This document shows positions 59,006-64,000 of a stretch of DNA of 64,000 bases, piece by piece. The translations under genes were made by a program, and so were the position numbers. The notes under the pieces were generated by a model that worked only from the letters and a program-made list of their open reading frames with translations, ran no database searches and was not told the origin of the DNA. Origin of the DNA: Lachnospiraceae bacterium (GTDB lineage: Bacteria > Bacillota > Clostridia > Lachnospirales > Lachnospiraceae); NCBI GenBank assembly GCA_910574885.1, contig CAJTDD010000003.1, positions 62,001 to 126,000 on the forward strand. The letters are read 5' to 3'. Position 1 is the stretch's first letter, and each line of letters begins with the position of its first letter.

Positions 59006-60724
59006 ATGGAAAAAAAGAAAAAACTTCCGATAGGAATCGAATTTTTTAAAGATTTTAAGCGAGATGGTTTTTATTATGTAGATAAGACGGCGTTTATCCG
59101 TGACTTTATAGATTTAAGGGGCAGTGTGAATCTGTTTACAAGGCCAAGGCGGTTCGGGAAGAGCCTCAATATGAATATGCTGAAAACTTTTTTTGAGATT
59201 GGGGCAGACCCCTCTCTGTTTGATGGCCTGGAAATTTCAAAAGAGGTTGAGCTGTGCCGGCAGTACATGGGGAAATATCCAGTCATTTCTATCAGTTTGA
59301 AGGATGTAGGAGGAATGGATTTCCAGACGGCATATGATATGCTTGGAAGCGTGGTCTGCGAGGAGGCGGGACGGTTTGATTTCCTTTTGGGAAGCGGCAG
59401 GCTGACACAGGCGGATAAGAAGAAATTGAATGCACTGATAGATGAGGAGTTTGATAAGGCGGCTAATCTTCATAGAAGCCTGAGGGTATTGACACAGTTA
59501 CTTTTTAAACATTATGGGATTCCGGTGATTGTCCTGATTGATGAGTATGATGTACCTTTGGATAAAGCATATCAGAATGGATACTATCAGGAGATGGTCA
59601 GTCTCGTCCGCTCCCTGTTCAGTCAGGTGTTAAAGACGAATGAAAATCTGTACTTTGCCGTTCTGACGGGATGCCTTAGGATTGCAAAAGAGAGTATTTT
59701 TACAGGGCTGAATAATTTCAAGGTGAGGACGATTTCAGATGTAAGTTATGCGGAATATTTTGGATTTACGGAATATGAAGTAAGGGAGTTACTGGCTTAT
59801 TATTGCCTGGAAGATAAATTTGACGTGCTGAAGGAATGGTATGACGGATATCGTTTTGGGCAGGCGGAGATGTATTGCCCTTGGGATGTAATCAATCAAT
59901 GCGATAAATTTCTGGAGAAGAAGAATGCGCCGATGGAGTCTCACTGGGAGAACAGCAGCAGTAATGGGATTGTGCAAGATATTCTTGAGACGGCAACAGA
60001 GACGACGAAAAGACAGATAGAAGAATTGATTTCCGGTGGGACGGTAGAGAAAGCAATTATTCCTGAATTGACTTACACGGATTTAGACAGTGAGGATGAA
60101 GAGGTACGTCAAACTTATTTGTGGAGTGTGCTTTTGGCGACAGGATACCTGACGGATGCCGGGGAGCCTGAAAATGGCCTGCACAGGCTTGTAATTCCAA
60201 ACAGGGAAGTATTGGGAATCTATGAGAAACGGATTCGTTCCTGGTTTAAACTGAAAATTGTCGGTGACACAGAGAGGTGGAAGCATTTCTGCGAGGCTGT
60301 GAAAGCGGGCAAGGCGTTAGAGGTACAGCAGTTATTCAATGAATTCCTGTCTGATTCTATTAGTATCAGGGATACGTTCGTAAGGAAAGAAATGAAAGAG
60401 AACTTTTATCACGGAATGCTTTTGGGGTTGTTGCGTGCAGAAGGCAGTTGGGGGGTCAAGTCGAATGTAGAATCAGGCGTAGGGTACACGGATATCCGGT
60501 TGGAAGTCCCTGCCTTAAAGACAGGATGTATCATAGAGGTTAAATATGCGGAGAACGGACGGTATGAGCAGGCATGTGACGAGGCTATGAGACAGATTGA
60601 AGAAGATGGGTATGTTCAGGTTCTAAGGTCTGACGGGATGCGGACGATTCATAAGTATGGGATTGCATGTTATCGGAAAAGCTGTAAAATAGCATATTCT
60701 CTGGAAAATGAGAATAGAGATTAA
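59006..60724 (+). CDS. AAA-ATPase-like / PD-(D/E)XK nuclease-like protein
   Basis: A 572-residue protein of the AAA-ATPase_like plus DUF1703 (PDDEXK_9) family. Start MEKKKKLPIGIEFFKDF, P-loop region FTRPRRFGKSLN near residue 50, Walker B-like VIVLIDEYDVP, and C-terminal nuclease-like fold with EVKYAENGRYEQAC. The ATG at 59006 has GGAAGGGAG upstream. Function is unproven; these genes are numerous in Clostridia and Bacteroidetes and often behave as accessory or expanding families. A bidirectional terminator follows. Confidence 0.9.
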   Translation: MEKKKKLPIGIEFFKDFKRDGFYYVDKTAFIRDFIDLRGSVNLFTRPRRFGKSLNMNMLKTFFEIGADPSLFDGLEISKEVELCRQYMGKYPVISISLKDVGGMDFQTAYDMLGSVVCEEAGRFDFLLGSGRLTQADKKKLNALIDEEFDKAANLHRSLRVLTQLLFKHYGIPVIVLIDEYDVPLDKAYQNGYYQEMVSLVRSLFSQVLKTNENLYFAVLTGCLRIAKESIFTGLNNFKVRTISDVSYAEYFGFTEYEVRELLAYYCLEDKFDVLKEWYDGYRFGQAEMYCPWDVINQCDKFLEKKNAPMESHWENSSSNGIVQDILETATETTKRQIEELISGGTVEKAIIPELTYTDLDSEDEEVRQTYLWSVLLATGYLTDAGEPENGLHRLVIPNREVLGIYEKRIRSWFKLKIVGDTERWKHFCEAVKAGKALEVQQLFNEFLSDSISIRDTFVRKEMKENFYHGMLLGLLRAEGSWGVKSNVESGVGYTDIRLEVPALKTGCIIEVKYAENGRYEQACDEAMRQIEEDGYVQVLRSDGMRTIHKYGIACYRKSCKIAYSLENENRD

Positions 60725-60744
60725 GGGTTAATCAACTTCCATGA

Positions 60745-60776
60745 GGGGGGCGTTGTTTTTTGGCAGCGCCCCCTTT
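60745..60776. terminator. bidirectional terminator
   Basis: GGGGGCG pairs with CGCCCCC around an internal TTGTTTTTTGGCAG loop, followed by TTT on the plus strand. It separates the convergent AAA and AraC genes. Confidence 0.7.
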
Positions 60777-61725
60777 AGATTATGGCACGTGCCGGAGTTA
60801 CCGCATCAAGATTATTTTCCGTAAAAATCTTTGTAGAAGAACTGTACTCAGAGGGAGACATCCGGGTATATTTCTTAAATTGCAAAGAAAAGTACTGGTA
60901 AGACGAGTAATTCAGTGCATTTGCAATCTCCGTAAAGGAATAGCGGTTCTCCCTTATCATCATCTTGGCGGTATCAATCTTGAGGCGTGAAAAATATTCG
61001 ATGACTCCGCAGCCTTCATATTGATGGAACAAGTGCTGGAGCTGGGATTTGCCGATAATATTGTCCCGGCAGATATCGGAAACGGTGAGCCGTTCACGGA
61101 CATGCTTGTTCAGATATTGTACGATCTGGTTCATCCGCGTCATATCGCTGTTCTGGGAATTCATCGGGGGGGGGGTGGAAGGGGCAAACTGAGTATTATC
61201 CCGCGGAGCCAGACGCCGGAAGATGTTAATCAGCATCAGTTCCAAAGAAGTCTTAATAATCTGCTCGCTTCCAAAGATTGTCTGGGAATAGCGGTTCAGC
61301 TTACATATCAGCGGGTTGTTCAAAGGCGTGTAAAAGGTTCTTTTGGCTTCGGCAATCAACTGCCCCAAATAAAAGTTCTCGTTATTGTCAATGGTGATTA
61401 TCTGGTTCTCGAAAAAGTGCATGCAAGGGGCGTCGCATTTGAAGGAAATGACGATGAGGTTCGGTGCAACCTTTCCGTCCGCCCGCAAGGCATGGAATTC
61501 ATTTGGTTTGTGAAAAATCATCTCGCCCTTTTTCAAAGGAATGGTCTGTGTATTAGCAGTGACTTCAATGCTGCCGAAGTCAACGAAAAGCAGCTCCCAG
61601 AAGTCATGGGATTCTCCTTCGTATATGAAATCCTTGGAATATTCAAAATAGTGGATGGAATAAATATCCTTAATGGATAATTCTTCTCTTAATGTTATGC
61701 TTTCGTATTGGGCTAAGTTGGTCAT
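60775..61725 (-). CDS. AraC-family regulator with coding poly-C tract
   Basis: A 316-residue regulator: cupin-like N-terminal sensing domain (about 1-110, LLFVDFGSIEVTANTQTIPLKKGEMIFHKPNEFHAL) and C-terminal double HTH (about 205-305, KSQLQHLFHQYEG and SFTEIANALNYSSYQYFSLQFKKYTRMSPSEY). Between them, around residues 184-187, ten consecutive C (coding strand; G at 61166-61175) encode a TPPP stretch. One-base slippage there would remove the DNA-binding domain. Such domain layouts usually control sugar or polysaccharide genes, and the sugar cluster lies next to it. Confidence 0.9.
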   Translation of the reverse strand: MTNLAQYESITLREELSIKDIYSIHYFEYSKDFIYEGESHDFWELLFVDFGSIEVTANTQTIPLKKGEMIFHKPNEFHALRADGKVAPNLIVISFKCDAPCMHFFENQIITIDNNENFYLGQLIAEAKRTFYTPLNNPLICKLNRYSQTIFGSEQIIKTSLELMLINIFRRLAPRDNTQFAPSTPPPMNSQNSDMTRMNQIVQYLNKHVRERLTVSDICRDNIIGKSQLQHLFHQYEGCGVIEYFSRLKIDTAKMMIRENRYSFTEIANALNYSSYQYFSLQFKKYTRMSPSEYSSSTKIFTENNLDAVTPARAII

Positions 61726-61825
61726 GGTAAATGGCTTCCTTCCGTAATGTATATGATGATTTTACAGAAAAACTGAAAGATTGGCAAGTACAAAACAAAT
61801 CTGGAAGTTATTTACAAGGAGTTCC

Positions 61826-61852
61826 TTAATTTTTTCCTATTGCCGCCGATAT
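61826..61852 (+). promoter_or_regulatory. sigma-D/FliA-type promoter 1
   Basis: TTAA-N15-GCCGATAT. The -10 is an exact match to the Bacillus sigma-D GCCGATAT box; the -35 differs by one base from TAAA. It lies 86 nt before the GTG at 61939. Confidence 0.65.
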
Positions 61853-61888
61853 AAGTAATATAAACATATATAAGATTTTCTTAGCACG

Positions 61889-61908
61889 CTAGTGCAATGC
61901 TGTACTAG
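61889..61908 (+). promoter_or_regulatory. 20-bp palindrome in the leader of the 61939 gene
   Basis: CTAGTGCA-ATGC-TGTACTAG, 7 of 8 positions paired. The TGTACTAG half also occurs at the end of the 165-bp palindromic element near the tRNA, so it may be a small relic of that element or an operator. Confidence 0.4.
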
Positions 61909-61938
61909 ATCAAGAGAAGAAGAAAAGGAGGAAATACT

Positions 61939-62580
61939 GTGAAAATCAATGACCTTTATTATCAGAATGTCCAGGCGACAACTGGATATACTTCAAATGC
62001 GAACAATGTAGCGGCGGCAGAGAAGGCAGCACAGGAGCAGAATAAGGATGCGGTGAATGCCGTAGATAAGAAGAATACGCAAGCTAACACAGACCGTGTA
62101 GAATTTAGCAAGGACACGAAAGTAACGAACAAGATGAGCGATTCCGAGAGGGCTTCACTGGTGCAGAGCTTGAAGGCTGATCTGGATAACCAGATGGCAC
62201 GCTTCACAAACATGATGACTCAGATGTTCCAGAAACAGGGAATTACCGGCATGAGTGCGAATGGCGACGACATGTGGAGAAGGATTGCCAGCGGCAACTT
62301 CACGGTAGACGCACAGACGAAGGCAGAGGCTCAGCAGGCGATTTCCGAAGACGGATACTGGGGCGTAAAGCAGACTTCACAGAGAATCTTTGATTTTGCT
62401 TATGCACTTGCAGGAGACGATTCGGAGAAGATGAAGGAGATGCAGGCAGCAGTAGAGAAGGGCTTTGAGCAGGCGACCAAGTCATGGGGCAAGGCTCTGC
62501 CGTCTATTTCTCAGGAGACTCACAGCGCAATCGGCGATCTGTTCGACAGCTACTACGAGAAGGCCGGAGTTTCCAAATAA
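61939..62580 (+). CDS. conserved hypothetical protein, probable motility regulon
   Basis: A 213-residue protein from a GTG (AAAGGAGG 8 nt upstream). The N-terminal ~60 residues are Ala/Asn/Asp-rich and probably flexible. The C-terminal part is helical and contains a pattern (MWRRIASGNFTVD, EDGYWGVKQTSQRIFDFA, GFEQATKSWGKALPSI) that I have seen as a conserved block in hypothetical proteins of motile Firmicutes. No signal peptide or cysteine. The sigma-D-like promoter suggests flagellar co-regulation. Function unknown. Confidence 0.75.
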   Translation: MKINDLYYQNVQATTGYTSNANNVAAAEKAAQEQNKDAVNAVDKKNTQANTDRVEFSKDTKVTNKMSDSERASLVQSLKADLDNQMARFTNMMTQMFQKQGITGMSANGDDMWRRIASGNFTVDAQTKAEAQQAISEDGYWGVKQTSQRIFDFAYALAGDDSEKMKEMQAAVEKGFEQATKSWGKALPSISQETHSAIGDLFDSYYEKAGVSK

Positions 62581-62612
62581 GAAGATTGGGTTGGAATATT
62601 GCGAAGACACAA

Positions 62613-62643
62613 GGGAGCGGGAAGAAGATACCGTTCCCTTTTT
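62613..62643 (+). terminator. terminator of the 61939 gene
   Basis: GGGAGCGG pairs with CCGTTCCC (two G-T pairs) with a 10-nt loop, followed by TTTTT. Confidence 0.75.
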
Positions 62644-62683
62644 CCGTATTTGCGTTAATTTGAAAAAATATCGGATGAGAGGT

Positions 62684-62709
62684 TAAAACATCTGTGTTTG
62701 CGCCGATAT
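62684..62709 (+). promoter_or_regulatory. sigma-D/FliA-type promoter 2
   Basis: TAAA-N14-GCCGATAT, a full match to the sigma-D consensus, 62 nt before the ATG at 62772. Confidence 0.75.
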
Positions 62710-62771
62710 GTATTATAAGAGAATCCGTATCAGAGTTGTTTTAAAGAAGCAGCAGCAGAGGGGGATAGGTC

Positions 62772-64000
62772 ATGCCAAGGGTCAAAGAAGCGGGCGGGGA
62801 TTTGAGCCTGCCGACGGCTGCGTCTGTGGCAGCAGAGAATAGGATGGCGAAAAAGATTGCACAGATGGAGGCTGGGCAAGTCTTGATTACCGAAGCTGCC
62901 AGACACGCGGCGGAGGCGAAGGAGAATCTGGAGAAGGAGCGTGCCGACAGAAAAGCGCAGCAGGAAGAGGACAATGGCAGAAACCGTACGGAAGAGAAAC
63001 GGGATACACCGGAACTTTCCAAGCAGAGCAAGTGGTTTGGAATCGAGGGGAAGCTTCTGGAGGAAGCTGATGTCAAGTGGACTCTTGAGATGGAACAGGA
63101 AATATGGGAGGCGTTTCTTGCATGGATGCCCTCAGGTGACACCCAGCTTTCGGCGCAGCTTAACGAATTATCCAAGCTCTATCTTGCACTTTTGGAGGCA
63201 ATCCTGACACATACATTGGGAGAGGAGCAGGCCGTTCAGATGGAACGGCTGAATGAAGTCCTGTCTCAGAAGTTGAACCTTTTACTGGAGGAAGATCTGA
63301 ATGAGCTTCTGGAACTGTTGGAGAAATCCGGACAAAGAGAGGCAGTTAAGGTCGTTAAATCCAGCGTATATAAGCAGACGACGGGCGAGTCGATTTCTCC
63401 TGGGGCTGCGGACAGATTTTATACACGGGGCACCATGAAGACTGGGGGGAACACCCGATTTTTCATGCCGGAAACACAGATGCAGGAAGCACGGGGCGGC
63501 AGGGGCAAGAAAGGTATGTATACCGCTTCTGTTACGAATGCATCTTCCGGGAATCTGTCCGCATCATCTGAGGAGGAAGGAAGAATCTACAGTGTGACGA
63601 AGGGCAGGAATGTCCGAATCAGTCAGGAGTATGATACCAGGAGCCGTTCCGGAGAGCAGCAGATCAGCCAGAGAAACCAGGCCATAAGCAAAGCCGGAAA
63701 AGAGGCTTCCAAAACACCGGGCATCACGGTGGGGAGGGCGGCAGTGACCGGAAAAGAACTGGAAAGGGCGAACAGCTTTGCCGCACATATGGGCGGGAGC
63801 GGAAATCTGCTCAAGAATCCGGGTATCAGCGCCAAGAACGAAGAGGTGACGGGGCTGATTGCGGCGCTTACGTCTATCAAAGGACAGGTATATGCAGAGA
63901 GTTCCGGGAAGAACAGCGCATTGAAGGTTCCGGTCAAGAGCGCTATTAACCAGATGGTAGACTATTATCTTGCCCAGAAGGGCGTCTATAAGGTATACCA
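62772..64000 (+). CDS. large hypothetical protein, 3' end outside the window
   Basis: Open from the ATG at 62772 (GGGGATAGG upstream) to the end of the window: at least 409 residues with no stop. Residues 1-80 are charged helical (KENLEKERADRKAQQEED), about 80-200 helical with WTLEMEQEIWEAFLAWMPSGD and LNELSKLYLALLEAIL, then a long Ser/Gly/Arg-rich, probably disordered stretch (about 215-360). No signal peptide. It is not recognised. The perfect sigma-D promoter and the neighbour at 61939 suggest the two belong to the motility regulon. Confidence 0.7.
   Translation, partial: MPRVKEAGGDLSLPTAASVAAENRMAKKIAQMEAGQVLITEAARHAAEAKENLEKERADRKAQQEEDNGRNRTEEKRDTPELSKQSKWFGIEGKLLEEADVKWTLEMEQEIWEAFLAWMPSGDTQLSAQLNELSKLYLALLEAILTHTLGEEQAVQMERLNEVLSQKLNLLLEEDLNELLELLEKSGQREAVKVVKSSVYKQTTGESISPGAADRFYTRGTMKTGGNTRFFMPETQMQEARGGRGKKGMYTASVTNASSGNLSASSEEEGRIYSVTKGRNVRISQEYDTRSRSGEQQISQRNQAISKAGKEASKTPGITVGRAAVTGKELERANSFAAHMGGSGNLLKNPGISAKNEEVTGLIAALTSIKGQVYAESSGKNSALKVPVKSAINQMVDYYLAQKGVYKVY

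Overview
The window looks like chromosomal DNA from a spore-forming anaerobic Firmicute, most likely a Lachnospiraceae-type Clostridium relative. The grounds are the gene families and their order: holB-ricT-trmN6-rsmI, a bacterial V-type ATPase operon, rubrerythrin, DUF1002, DUF6512 and DUF4091 proteins, a sporulation-type LysM/SpoIID protein, strong Shine-Dalgarno sites, GTG/TTG starts and classic TTGACA/TATAAT promoters. No species can be named from sequence reading alone. The last two genes have promoters of the flagellar sigma-D type, so the organism is probably motile or descends from a motile lineage.

Layout. 1-3.6 kb: replication and RNA-modification genes (holB, ricT/yaaT, trmN6, rsmI). 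3.7-8.4 kb: an MsmX-type sugar ABC ATPase, a CdaR/PucR-type regulator and an aconitase-family hydratase. 8.5-11.1 kb: an ECF-like sigma factor with a membrane protein carrying an extracellular beta-propeller. 11.2-12.0 kb: bioY (biotin uptake) on the minus strand behind a long structured leader. 12.2-12.8 kb: a strongly promoted set of tiny, apparently frameshifted ORFs. 12.9-17.4 kb: a 1487-residue TPR / coiled-coil / acidic-repeat / ATPase protein. 17.5-19.4 kb: glgB. 19.6-21.0 kb: a HipBA-like toxin-antitoxin pair with an unusual domain split. 21.2-23.8 kb (minus): DUF1002 protein, thioredoxin, trmB. 24.1-32.7 kb: a complete nine-gene V-type ATPase operon. 32.7-36.6 kb: small membrane protein, rubrerythrin, GH32 fructan/sucrose hydrolase, DUF6512 membrane protein. 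37-38.8 kb: a DUF2325 protein preceded by a short upstream ORF. 38.8-40.3 kb: a palindromic 165-bp element, tRNA-Lys(CTT), and a nuclease-gene remnant bounded by 58-bp direct repeats that start inside the tRNA 3' end. 40.3-43.5 kb: M24 peptidase and the SpoIID/LysM protein. 43.7-49.0 kb: a polyamine (pot) operon headed by its own XRE-cupin regulator. 49.1-53.9 kb: rsmA, citrate synthase, alpha/beta hydrolase, ABC exporter. 54.1-60.7 kb: a sugar ABC importer without its own ATPase, a DUF4091 protein and an AAA/PD-(D/E)XK protein. 60.8-64 kb: an AraC regulator with a 10-nt homopolymer in its coding region, then two sigma-D-type genes, the last cut by the window end.

How the genes fit together. 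Most of the window is housekeeping or nutrient uptake. The sugar importer at 54-57 kb lacks an ATPase and could be energised by the MsmX-type ATPase at 3.7 kb. The most interesting parts are the bioY leader RNA, the HipB-HipS-like fusion with a kinase partner, the giant acidic/coiled-coil ATPase, the tRNA-linked repeats, the poly-C tract in the AraC gene and the sigma-D gene pair.
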